NCBI GenBank assembly: GCA_005882275.1
Contig: VBAK01000156.1
Location: 1 to 34,077 of the forward strand
Direction: 5' to 3'
DNA: 34,077 nt
Source: Candidatus Segetimicrobium genomatis
GTDB taxonomy: Bacteria; Sysuimicrobiota; Sysuimicrobiia; Sysuimicrobiales; Segetimicrobiaceae
Below are positions 1 to 7,322 of the stretch, piece after piece. Each line of letters opens with the position of its first letter. Position 1 is the stretch's first letter. The position numbers were made by a program, and so were the translations under genes. Under the pieces are notes generated by a model. It ran no database searches. It was not told where the DNA came from and saw only the letters and a program-made list of their open reading frames with translations.

Positions 1-1
1 C

Positions 2-325
2 TGGGTGATCAACCACGGGTTCGTGGCGCTCGACGCGGTCCACTGGACGACCTCGGGCCTGGTGGTGATCATGGTCCTGCTGGGCGGCATGGGCACCCGC
101 CTCGGCCCTCCGGCCGGCGCCGCCCTGGTGCTCCTCCTGCGCGACTTCATCTCCACGTGGACCGATGCCTGGGGGGTGGTCACCGGAACGATCTTCATCG
201 CCGTCATCCTCGTCTTCCGTCAGGGGATCGTGGGCACCGTCGAACGCCTGCTCGAGGCTCGGACCAGGCCCGGCCCGGAGACGGCCGCGGCGGTCGAAGA
301 GGCCGCCTCAACCCACGGGGGCTGA
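2..325 (+). CDS. Branched-chain amino acid-type ABC permease, C-terminal part (LivM family)
   Basis: This is the last 107 residues of a gene that begins before the window. Two hydrophobic segments (roughly residues 20-45 and 55-75 of the visible part) surround the motif VLLGGMGTRLGPPAGA, the conserved Gly-rich end of LivH/LivM permeases, followed by the usual VFRQGIVGTVE close and a charged tail. The family forms the membrane channel of importers for branched-chain amino acids and related small acids. A second, separate Liv system lies at 13.1-17.9 kb. The gene ends 12 bp from the convergent propeller gene. The family call is good; LivM rather than LivH, and the substrate, are inferred. Confidence 0.85.
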   Translation, partial: WVINHGFVALDAVHWTTSGLVVIMVLLGGMGTRLGPPAGAALVLLLRDFISTWTDAWGVVTGTIFIAVILVFRQGIVGTVERLLEARTRPGPETAAAVEEAASTHGG

Positions 326-337
326 CGGACGCGCCCC

Positions 338-1300
338 TTAGGGCCCGGTGAAGGCGCCGAAGCCTGCGGGGCTGATCCCCGCCCCAAAGGGGCCGGCCGT
401 GACCGTGTTCGTTGCGGGGTCGATCACCGACACGGTGTTATCGCCGTTGTTCACCACGTAGACGGCGGTCCCATCCCGGGTCACCGCCACGCCGATGGGG
501 CCGCTCCCCACCGCCACCGTCGTGATCACCTCGTACGACACGGCGTCGATCACCGTCACGGTGCCGTCGCCGTTGTTCGCCACATACACGCGCGACCCAT
601 CCGGGCTGATCGCCGCGCCCATGGGGGTGCGGCCCACCCGCGTCAAGTCCCACTCCCTGTTATCCGATGTATAGATCACCGACACGGTGTTGTCACCCGA
701 GTTCGTCACACACACGCGCGCCCCGTCCGGCCTCACCACCACGCCGACGGGGGCCATCCCCACCTGAGCCGTGGCCGTCACCGTGTTCGTCCGCGTGTCA
801 ATCACCGACACCGTGTTCTCGCCGTTGTTCGCCACGTAGACGGCCGTCCCGTCCGGGGTCACCGCCACACCGAAGGGACCGGCCCCCACCGGCACCGTGG
901 CCGCCATCGTGTTCGTCGCCGTGTCGATCACCGACACGGTGTTGTCGATGCCGTTCGTCACGTACACGCGGGTCCCGTCCGGCGTCACCGCCGCGCCGGT
1001 GGGGCCATTCCCGACCGGGACCGTGGCCACCACCGTGTTCGTCGGCGTGTCGATCACCGATACGGTGTTGTCCGCGTAGTTCGGGACGTACACGGCCGTC
1101 CCGTCCGGGGTGACCGCCACGCCGATGGGGAGGGTCCCCACCGCCACCGTGGCCGCCACCGTGTTCGTGGAGATATCGATGACGGACACGTCGTTGCTAT
1201 CTTCGTTATTGATGTACGCAAAGGGAGCGGCGCCGGCCCCCGACGCTCCCGCAAACACCGCCACCCCCGCCAACCATAGCCCCAGCCGAAGTCTCCTCAT
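338..1300 (-). CDS. Secreted seven-bladed YVTN-type beta-propeller protein
   Basis: A 320-residue protein with an N-terminal signal peptide (basic MRRLRLGL, a hydrophobic run, then GAGAAP as a plausible cleavage region). The rest is seven consecutive blades of about 42 residues, each with a YV(T/A/V/P)N strand, a DNTVSVID strand and a GxxPxGVAVTPDG turn. Seven blades make a closed propeller, so the gene looks complete. The fifth blade is the most divergent (CVTN, SVIYTSDNREWDL). Such proteins bind surface or extracellular ligands; no enzyme motif is visible. The frame is open upstream to 1486, but the signal peptide and a G-rich run just upstream favour the ATG at 1300. It converges with the permease fragment. 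Confidence 0.88.
   Translation of the reverse strand: MRRLRLGLWLAGVAVFAGASGAGAAPFAYINNEDSNDVSVIDISTNTVAATVAVGTLPIGVAVTPDGTAVYVPNYADNTVSVIDTPTNTVVATVPVGNGPTGAAVTPDGTRVYVTNGIDNTVSVIDTATNTMAATVPVGAGPFGVAVTPDGTAVYVANNGENTVSVIDTRTNTVTATAQVGMAPVGVVVRPDGARVCVTNSGDNTVSVIYTSDNREWDLTRVGRTPMGAAISPDGSRVYVANNGDGTVTVIDAVSYEVITTVAVGSGPIGVAVTRDGTAVYVVNNGDNTVSVIDPATNTVTAGPFGAGISPAGFGAFTGP
390..1215 (-). repeat. 126-bp tandem coding repeats of the propeller gene
   Basis: The blades are also visible as DNA repeats with a 126-bp period (for example the GTGTTCGTC segments at 909 and 1035). They are imperfect but alike enough to allow recombination or misassembly. The repeat explains the periodicity, so no CRISPR or satellite interpretation is needed. 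Confidence 0.8.
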
Positions 1301-1771
1301 TCCTCGCCCCCCTCGCCCGCTCCGACGCCTGCCCGCCTGTTCCCGCGTGCTCCCCTCAATCGGGCGGGATTGAACGGCGTCTAAGCCGGGCCCATGCTCC
1401 CTCTCATGGTCCACCGGGTTGGCCCCTGATCGAAATCCGGTAAAAAATGGAGGCCTGCGCGAGAAAACACCCAACCGGGCGCCCACAGGGGGGAGCGGGC
1501 GATCTCCATGCCCGGCTGCGGGACGCCTGCGGCGGGGGGGGACGGGGACCTATCCCATAAGCCCAGTGATCGTACGTGGGACATGCCACTTCTACCACGC
1601 GACCGCCCTGCCGCCCGGTCAGGAGCGGGGGAGGCGGGCGAACGCGTGCGCGAAAGGGACATTGGTCGCACGCTGAGAATGAACATTCCCCTGGGACCGC
1701 ACGATCATCGCGTTCCGTCGTTTCAGGATCACGTCGTCGAGTTTCCTATCTCACCGCTTGGGAGGGAGGCC
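1301..1771. other. 471-bp divergent intergenic region
   Basis: This gap lies between the propeller gene (minus) and the M28 peptidase (plus). Both frames extend into it, but the extensions read as low-complexity, Arg/Pro-rich sequence and are judged non-coding. It must hold both promoters, yet no convincing -35/-10 pair was found. An A-rich spot at 1441-1447 is the only locally AT-rich feature. The only clear signal is the GGAGGGAGG ribosome-binding site at 1761-1769 for the peptidase. Confidence 0.5.
1761..1769 (+). promoter_or_regulatory. Strong Shine-Dalgarno site deciding the M28 start
   Basis: GGAGGGAGG ends 2 nt before the ATG at 1772; its 5' GGAGG core leaves 6 nt. It rules out the upstream in-frame starts. 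Confidence 0.7.
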
Positions 1772-3547
1772 ATGCCGAGAGATCCTGAGCAGTCGATCAA
1801 GGACGCGGTCTCGGCCGCGAAGCTCATGTCCTACACCCGCGAGATCTCGCGCTGGGTTCGGCTCTCCGGCAGCGACGAGGAGCGGCTGGCCTTCGACTAC
1901 CTCGAGGGGACCGTGAAAGAGTTCGGACTCGAGGTGCGGCGGTACCAGCACGACGCGCTGGTCTCGTGGCCGGGGAACGCGTCGGTCGAAGTCGCCGGCG
2001 CCGGAGCCCGGCGGGTGGAGTGCATCACCCACGCCTTCTCCGCGTCGACCCCCGCGTCCGGGCTCGAGGGACAGGTGGTCGACGCCGGCCACGAGCCCCT
2101 CGGCCAGAACGTCCGCGGCAGGATCGCGCTGGTCGACGGCCTCGCCTCCCCGGCGCGCGCCCGCGCCGCGGAGCAGGCCGGCGCCGCCGGGATGATCTTC
2201 ATCAACCCCCCCGAACTGCACGAGATGATCATCTCGGCCGTCTGGGGCTCGCCGACCCCGGAAACCGCCGGCGCGCTCCCCAAGATCGTCGCGGTCTCGA
2301 TCCGCCAGCAGGACGGCGAGCAGCTGCGCGCGCAGGCGCAGCGGGGGGATCTCCGGGTCCGTCTCCACGCGGCCGTCGATACCCGCTGGCGCAAGACGCC
2401 GCTCCTGGTGGCGGACCTCGCGGGGCAGGAAGAGCCCGACCGATTCGTCCTGTTCAGCGGGCACGTGGATTCGTGGCACCACGGAGCGATGGACAATGGG
2501 AGCGCCAACGCGGTGATGGTGGAGATGGCGCGCGTCTTCAGCCGGCGGCAGAAGCGGCTGCGGCGCGGCGTCCGGTTCGCCTTCTGGTCCGGCCACTCGC
2601 ACGGCCGGTACTCGGGCTCCACATGGTACGCCGATAACCACTGGGACGACCTGTACCGGCACGCGGTGCTCCACCTCAACGTGGACTCCACCGGGGGCAT
2701 GGGGGCGACACTGCTGAGCGAGGCCTTGACGATGGCGGAGACGTGGGCGCTGGCGGCCCGGTGCATCAAGGATGTGACCGGCCAGGACCTGCAGCGAAGG
2801 CGGATCACCCGCATGGGCGACCAGTCGTTTTGGGGGATCGGGCTGCCCTCGATGTTCGTCGACGTCTCCGCGCAGCCCCCAGGCGAGTCCGCCACCGGCG
2901 CCGCGCTCAAGTCGTTGACCGGCGGCACCGCCCACCACGGCGGGTTGGGGTGGTGGTGGCACACCACCGAGGACACGCCGGACAAGATCGACAAGGCGAA
3001 CCTCCACCGCGACGCGCAGGTGTACGCGCTCGCCCTGTGGCGGTGGTGCACCGCGCCGGTCCTCCCCCTCGATTACCGCGAGACCGCGGCCGAACTGCGG
3101 GAGACGCTGCGCGGGATCCAGGAGGCCGCGGGCGATTCGTTCGACATGCGGCCGCCGCTGGGGGCGGTGGAGCGCTTGACCGCGGCGGCCGGACGCCTGC
3201 ACGCGGCGGCCGAGCGCATCGGGGGCGGCCTGCGCGGACGCGGCACCCGGAAGCAGCGCGAGGCGGCGGCCGCCATCAACGATGCGCTGATGCGCATCGG
3301 CCGGACGCTGATCCCGGTCAACTACACCGCGGCCGGGCCGTTCGATCACGACCCCGCGCTGCCGGTCCAGCCGGTCCCGGCGCTGCAGCCGGCGGCGCGC
3401 CTCAGGACGATGGCGCAGGGGAGCGACGATTCCCTGACGCTCCTGACCCGGCTCGTGCGTGAGCGCAACAAGGTCACCCACGCCGTCGACACGGCGACCG
3501 AGATCATCGAGCGGACCCTCGAGCGGATCGGCGAGAAGCGGCAGTGA
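1772..3547 (+). CDS. M28-family peptidase homologue with altered active site
   Basis: A 591-residue protein with a protease-associated (PA) domain at about residues 105-200 inserted in an M28 di-zinc aminopeptidase fold. Metal ligands seen are H231 (HVDS), D241 (GAMDNGSAN), D305 (NVDSTGG) and H397 (HTTEDTPDKID). The canonical EE pair (catalytic base plus bridging ligand, usually in a WxxEExGLxGS context) is missing: the aligned stretch is WSGHSHGRYSGS, residues 272-283. The C-terminal 130 residues are helical and Ala/Arg-rich. No signal peptide is seen, so it is probably cytoplasmic. The ATG at 1772 is chosen because GGAGGGAGG sits just upstream; a longer frame back to 1508 has no such site. 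Family is sure; peptidase activity is not. Confidence 0.85.
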   Translation: MPRDPEQSIKDAVSAAKLMSYTREISRWVRLSGSDEERLAFDYLEGTVKEFGLEVRRYQHDALVSWPGNASVEVAGAGARRVECITHAFSASTPASGLEGQVVDAGHEPLGQNVRGRIALVDGLASPARARAAEQAGAAGMIFINPPELHEMIISAVWGSPTPETAGALPKIVAVSIRQQDGEQLRAQAQRGDLRVRLHAAVDTRWRKTPLLVADLAGQEEPDRFVLFSGHVDSWHHGAMDNGSANAVMVEMARVFSRRQKRLRRGVRFAFWSGHSHGRYSGSTWYADNHWDDLYRHAVLHLNVDSTGGMGATLLSEALTMAETWALAARCIKDVTGQDLQRRRITRMGDQSFWGIGLPSMFVDVSAQPPGESATGAALKSLTGGTAHHGGLGWWWHTTEDTPDKIDKANLHRDAQVYALALWRWCTAPVLPLDYRETAAELRETLRGIQEAAGDSFDMRPPLGAVERLTAAAGRLHAAAERIGGGLRGRGTRKQREAAAAINDALMRIGRTLIPVNYTAAGPFDHDPALPVQPVPALQPAARLRTMAQGSDDSLTLLTRLVRERNKVTHAVDTATEIIERTLERIGEKRQ

Positions 3548-3631
3548 CCGCGGCCGGCAACCGCCCGGCGGATCACCGTCCGGCGGACCGCGGCCCGAGT
3601 CTAGAGACGCGCCGGCGGGTCCGGCAGGCGA

Positions 3632-5068
3632 TCAGGACAGCGGGTCGACGTCGTGGGGCATGCCTTCCCGGACCCCGGCGTCCGTGACGCGGATGAAGCG
3701 GGCGTTCGCGCGCAGCTCGGCGAGCGTGGTCGCGCCGCAGTAGCTCATGCCCGACCGCAGCCCGCCGACGAGTTGGGTCAGCACCGCCGCGGCCCCGCCG
3801 CGGTGCGGGACCATCGCCTCGATCCCCTCGGGCACGATCTCGGAGAGCAGCTCGTCCTCATGCGGCATATCGCGGCGCTCCGCGGAGGTCCACAGGCTGG
3901 CCATGCCGCGGTAGACCTTGTACTGACGGCCGTTCCGGGTGACAGAGGCCCCGGGGCTTTCTTCGGTGCCGGCGAGCAGGTTCCCGAGCATGGCGGTCTC
4001 GGCCCCGGCGGCCAGGGCTTTCACCAGGTCCCCTGACCCGCGAATCCCGCCGTCGGCGATGATCGGCACGCCGGCCTCCGCCGCCGCCTCGCCGCAGTTG
4101 AGGATCGCGGTCAGCTGCGGGACGCCGGCGCCGGTGACCACCCGGGTCGTGCAGGTGGAGCCGGGACCGACGCCGACCTTCACGCCGTCCACCCCGCAGG
4201 CAATGAGATCTCGGGTCCCCTCGGCCGTGGCGACGTTGCCGGCGATCAGGGGCACGTCGGGACACCGGGCGCGGACGGCTTCCACGGTCGCAAACGCGAG
4301 GTCGGAGTGGCCGTGGGCGATGTCGATCACGAGGACGTCCACTTCCTCATTCACCAGGGCCTCGGCGCGCTCGAGGAAATCGCCGCGCACCCCGATCGCC
4401 GCGCCGACCCGCAGCCGGCCCTTCTCATCCTTCGTCGCATCCGGATACCGCAGCCGGCTGCGGATGTCCCGGCTGGTGACCAGCCCCACCAGCCGTCCCT
4501 CCGCATCGACGAGCGGGAGCTTCTCGATCCGGTGGCGGTGCAGGATCTCCTTGGCCTGCTCGATGGGGGTGCCGGCGGGGGCGGTGATCAGTCGCGCCCG
4601 GGGGGTCATCGCCGCCGTGATCGGACGGTCGAGCTCCTCTTCGAACAGGACGTCCCGCGCGGTGACGATGCCGAGCAGGCGGCGGTCGCGGTCGATCACC
4701 AGGATGCCGGCGGAGCCGTGCTCTTCCATGAACGCGGCGGCGTGCCTGATCGTCGCCTCGGGGCCGACCGTGTACGGCGTCTCGATGACCACGCTCTCGG
4801 CGCGCTTGACCCGCCGGACCTCGGCGACATGATCCGCGATCGGCAGAAACCGGTGGATGATCCCGATGCCGCCTTCGCGGGCAATGACGCTCGCCATCGC
4901 CGCCTCGGTCACGGTGTCCATGCTCGCGCTGACGACGGGGATCGCCAGCTCGATGCCGCGGCACAGCCGCGTCCGGGTGTCGGCCTGACGCCGCGTGCTG
5001 ACGGCGGACCGCTGCGGCACCAGCAGCACGTCGTCAAACGTCAGCCCGATCTCGATTGGCTCTGCCAT
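3632..5068 (-). CDS. guaB: IMP dehydrogenase with CBS pair
   Basis: IMPDH oxidises IMP to XMP with NAD+, the committed step of GMP synthesis. The 478 residues match the usual length. The N-terminus has [11 protein letters not shown], two CBS domains lie at about residues 95-205, the catalytic loop is GPGSTCTTR with C306, and the phosphate site is [10 protein letters not shown]. The end reads [11 protein letters not shown] and then FIRVTDAG with PHDV. The mobile flap keeps VPEGIE (412-417), but the Arg-Tyr dyad usually found there is not visible; the segment reads [18 protein letters not shown] reductase is less likely because of the CBS pair and C-terminus. No ribosome-binding site is present, and a -10 box lies 8 nt before the ATG. 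Divergent from the MFS gene at 5108. Confidence 0.93.
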   Translation of the reverse strand: MAEPIEIGLTFDDVLLVPQRSAVSTRRQADTRTRLCRGIELAIPVVSASMDTVTEAAMASVIAREGGIGIIHRFLPIADHVAEVRRVKRAESVVIETPYTVGPEATIRHAAAFMEEHGSAGILVIDRDRRLLGIVTARDVLFEEELDRPITAAMTPRARLITAPAGTPIEQAKEILHRHRIEKLPLVDAEGRLVGLVTSRDIRSRLRYPDATKDEKGRLRVGAAIGVRGDFLERAEALVNEEVDVLVIDIAHGHSDLAFATVEAVRARCPDVPLIAGNVATAEGTRDLIACGVDGVKVGVGPGSTCTTRVVTGAGVPQLTAILNCGEAAAEAGVPIIADGGIRGSGDLVKALAAGAETAMLGNLLAGTEESPGASVTRNGRQYKVYRGMASLWTSAERRDMPHEDELLSEIVPEGIEAMVPHRGGAAAVLTQLVGGLRSGMSYCGATTLAELRANARFIRVTDAGVREGMPHDVDPLS

Positions 5069-5076
5069 ACACCGTC

Positions 5077-5085
5077 ACGATACCA
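5077..5085 (-). promoter_or_regulatory. Extended -10 of guaB, likely leaderless or near-leaderless
   Basis: On the minus strand, TGG followed by TATCGT ends 8 nt before the guaB ATG. There is no Shine-Dalgarno between them, so transcription would start at or within a base or two of the start codon. The -35 is not convincing, as is usual for TGn-extended -10 elements. Confidence 0.5.
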
Positions 5086-5092
5086 TGCCGGA

Positions 5093-5101
5093 TGTTAGGA
5101 T
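5093..5101 (+). promoter_or_regulatory. Extended -10 of first MFS gene, likely leaderless
   Basis: TGT followed by TAGGAT (5096-5101) leaves exactly 6 nt before the GTG at 5108, so the predicted transcript start is the G of the start codon. The guaB -10 lies 13 bp away on the other strand, so polymerase footprints of the two divergent promoters overlap. The paralogous MFS gene at 29198 shows the same spacing. Confidence 0.55.
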
Positions 5102-5107
5102 GAAAGG

Positions 5108-6451
5108 GTGACCGGCACCGCACCGCCCCCCGGAGCACGGCCGCTCGAGGCGAGGGAGCGGCGGCGGCCCGGAACGTTTGCCGCCCTCCGCCACCGGAAT
5201 TTCCGGCTCTTCTTCATCGGGCAGATGATCTCGCTCGTCGGCACCTGGATGCAGCGGATCGCCCAGGCGTGGCTCGTGCTCCAGATCACCAACTCGCCGT
5301 TCCTGCTCGGCCTCGTGGGCGCGCTGCAGTGGCTGCCGGTCCTCTGCCTGGCCTTGATCGGCGGCGCCGTCGCGGACCGCGTCAGCAAGCGCAACGTCAT
5401 CGTCGTGACCCAGGCAGTCCAGATGCTGCAGGCGCTGGTCCTGGGCGTCCTGATCCTGACGGGGACGGTCCGGTTCTGGCACGTGGCGGTGCTGGCGACG
5501 GTCCTCGGCACGGCGCAGGCGTTCGACATCCCGGCCCGTCAGGCGTTCATCTTCGAGATGGTCGAAGGGACCGACATCCTGAACGCGGTCGGGCTGAACT
5601 CCACCATCGTCAACGTCGCCCGGCTGCTCGGCCCCGCGATCGCCGGCGCGGCCATCACCTGGGTGGGCATGGCGTGGGCGTTCCTCGCCAACGGCCTGAG
5701 CTTCATCCCGGTGATCCTGGCCCTGCTGCTGATGCGGGTCCGGCCCGCCCGGATCGTGCACGTGACCGATGGGATCCTCGCCGAGCTGCGGGAAGGGCTG
5801 GTCTATCTCGCCCGAACCCCGCTTGCGCTGCAGGTCACCGTGCTGCTCGCCGCGGAGAGCATCTTCGTGATGAACTTCACCATCCTCGCCACCGTGTTCG
5901 CCAAGGACGTGCTGCGGATGCAGGCCGCGCAGTTCGGCCTGCTGATGTCCGCGCAGGGCGCCGGGGCCCTGGTGGGAGCGATCACGGTTGCGTCGCTCAG
6001 CCACCTGGGGCCCCGCCCGGGGTTCCTCTTCGGGGGGGCGCTCGTCCTGACGCTCGCCAACATCGCGCTCGGCGCGATCCACCGCTTTCACGCCGCGGCC
6101 GTCGTCCTGGGCGTCGCCGGCGCCAGCATGGTCGTGTTCACGGCCACGGTCAACACGACGCTGCAGCTCGGCACCCCCGACCGGCTCCGGGGGCGGATGA
6201 TGGCGGTCTACTCGCTCGTCATGGGCGGCATGACGCCCGTGGGAGCGCTCGTGAGCGGGACGCTGGCTCAGCTCTGGGGCGCCTCGGGCGCGTTCGGGAT
6301 CGGCGGGCTGGCGGGGCTCGCGGCCTTGGGCGGGGTCGCGCGCTGGCGCCTGCGCACGGCCCGGCGGGATTCGCCGTCCGCGGCCGGCGCCGCCCCCCTC
6401 TGGGACGCGGCGGGAGGAGACGGCGGCGACGGAGAGACCGGAAGCCGGTAG
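5108..6451 (+). CDS. MFS efflux transporter, MFS_3/EntS-like (DHA3 type), copy 1
   Basis: A 447-residue inner-membrane proton-coupled exporter. It starts with FAALRHRNFRLFFIGQ and GTWMQ, the N-terminal signature of the EntS/MFS_3 family, and has about twelve hydrophobic segments. The loop GGAVADRVSKR between TM2 and TM3 is the conserved MFS motif A. DRLRGRMMAVYSL is the matching second-half motif. Members export siderophores, macrolides and other small molecules; the substrate here is unknown. A paralogue at 29198 is identical at about four of five residues over the first 190 aligned positions, judged by eye. The GTG start is supported by the -10 box 6 nt upstream and by the equal N-terminal length of the paralogue. 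Confidence 0.9.
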   Translation: MTGTAPPPGARPLEARERRRPGTFAALRHRNFRLFFIGQMISLVGTWMQRIAQAWLVLQITNSPFLLGLVGALQWLPVLCLALIGGAVADRVSKRNVIVVTQAVQMLQALVLGVLILTGTVRFWHVAVLATVLGTAQAFDIPARQAFIFEMVEGTDILNAVGLNSTIVNVARLLGPAIAGAAITWVGMAWAFLANGLSFIPVILALLLMRVRPARIVHVTDGILAELREGLVYLARTPLALQVTVLLAAESIFVMNFTILATVFAKDVLRMQAAQFGLLMSAQGAGALVGAITVASLSHLGPRPGFLFGGALVLTLANIALGAIHRFHAAAVVLGVAGASMVVFTATVNTTLQLGTPDRLRGRMMAVYSLVMGGMTPVGALVSGTLAQLWGASGAFGIGGLAGLAALGGVARWRLRTARRDSPSAAGAAPLWDAAGGDGGDGETGSR

Positions 6452-6538
6452 CCCCCTGCAGATCGACGATGGGTGGATCCGCGACCTGATCAGGCCCGAC
6501 GGACCGCTCGGCTCGCTGCGGCCGTAAGAACACACGCC

Positions 6539-7294
6539 TCAGAAAGACTTCGATTCGCCGTCCCGCGGAATCCAGACGCGGTCCGAAAGCCCGGCGGCGG
6601 CCACGGACGACGCCAGGGCGGCCCGGGTGAGGACGCAGTGATTGATCGCCTCCATGTGCACGGCGATCACGTTCGTCCCCGGAGCGCGGCGCGCCACCTC
6701 GATCACATCCTCCGCCGCCATAGTGATCGGCCCGCCCTCGAGGAACTGAGCCGCGCCGGCATTCACGACTGTGACGGCAGGGGCGTGACGGCGCAGCGCC
6801 TCCTCCACTTCGGGGCACCAGATGGTGTCCCCGGCGACGTACAGCGTCCGCTCGCGGGAGGCGCGGAGGACGAACCCCGACACCGGAGCCATCCGCCGGC
6901 CGACCTCGCCCACTCCATGCCGGCCCCCGGTGCGGTGGATCTCGATCCCCTCCCATTCCAACACCCCGGTGACCGGGCGCACGCTGGCGAACCCCAGCCC
7001 CTGGAACTTCGCTTCATCCTCGGGCTGGCAGATGAGCGGGAGGTGCTTCGGCACGATCGAGGCGGCCGCATCATCGAAGTGGTCGCGGTGGGTGTGGGTG
7101 ATCAGGACGGCATTCACTCCTCCGATCAGCGCGGGCGCCGGCCGGGGAAGTGGGACGAGGGGATTCGGCCGCGGGTTCGGGGAGTTCGGGACCGGCGGAT
7201 TCGCGCCGACATCACCGAGCATGGGATCGACCAGGACCGTGACGCCGGAGAAGCGCACGGCGAGCGTGGCGTGCCGGACCAGGCGGATCTCGAT
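6539..7294 (-). CDS. Metallo-beta-lactamase-fold metal-dependent hydrolase (UlaG-like), probable ATC start
   Basis: The zinc motif HTHRDH (H67, H69, D71, H72), a GDT motif in the middle (VAGDTIW) and a late His (VHMEAINH) define a UlaG/YtkL-type MBL-fold hydrolase of about 251 residues. The nearest ordinary start, GTG at 7258, would cut off the conserved first strand: upstream codons read IEIRLVRHATLAVRFSG, matching the family N-terminus (GHAT-type). No ATG, GTG or TTG gives that strand. An ATC at 7294 lies 6 nt after a GGGGGAGG site (7301-7308), right after the rocA stop, so ATC is the likely initiator. It is the last gene of the aminotransferase-rocA unit. The substrate is unknown. Confidence 0.82.
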   Translation of the reverse strand: MEIRLVRHATLAVRFSGVTVLVDPMLGDVGANPPVPNSPNPRPNPLVPLPRPAPALIGGVNAVLITHTHRDHFDDAAASIVPKHLPLICQPEDEAKFQGLGFASVRPVTGVLEWEGIEIHRTGGRHGVGEVGRRMAPVSGFVLRASRERTLYVAGDTIWCPEVEEALRRHAPAVTVVNAGAAQFLEGGPITMAAEDVIEVARRAPGTNVIAVHMEAINHCVLTRAALASSVAAAGLSDRVWIPRDGESKSF

Positions 7295-7300
7295 CGGTGG

Positions 7301-7308
7301 CCTCCCCC
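7301..7308 (-). promoter_or_regulatory. Ribosome-binding site pointing to an ATC start
   Basis: On the minus strand GGGGGAGG is followed by CCACCG and then ATC GAG. The 6-nt spacing is ideal for initiation at ATC and too far (about 40 nt) from the GTG at 7258. Confidence 0.55.
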
Positions 7309-7322
7309 CGCGCGGTCCGCGG

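Noticed and set aside
390-1215. Regular 126-bp repeats that could suggest a CRISPR-like or satellite array
   Set aside because: The period is a multiple of three and matches seven propeller blades in an intact reading frame with a signal peptide.
1751-3481. Long minus-strand open frame opposite the M28 peptidase
   Set aside because: Arg/Pro/Gly-rich translation without domains, typical antisense shadow of high-GC coding DNA; the plus strand has clear M28 motifs and a ribosome-binding site.
3548-3631. Possible terminator in the convergent gap between the M28 gene and guaB
   Set aside because: GC-rich inverted repeats are present (CCGCGG, CGGCGG types) but there is no T-run on either strand and the stems are imperfect; similar patterns arise by chance at this GC.
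6464-6532. Short plausible peptide frame (IDDGWIRDLIRPDG-like) between MFS copy 1 and the MBL gene
   Set aside because: No start codon with ribosome-binding site, only about 20 codons, no homologue recognised; could be a gene remnant but cannot be supported.
5075-6535. Long minus-strand open frame opposite the first MFS gene
   Set aside because: Composition is low-complexity (His/Asp/Gln/Arg), no family resemblance; the plus strand encodes a conserved transporter.
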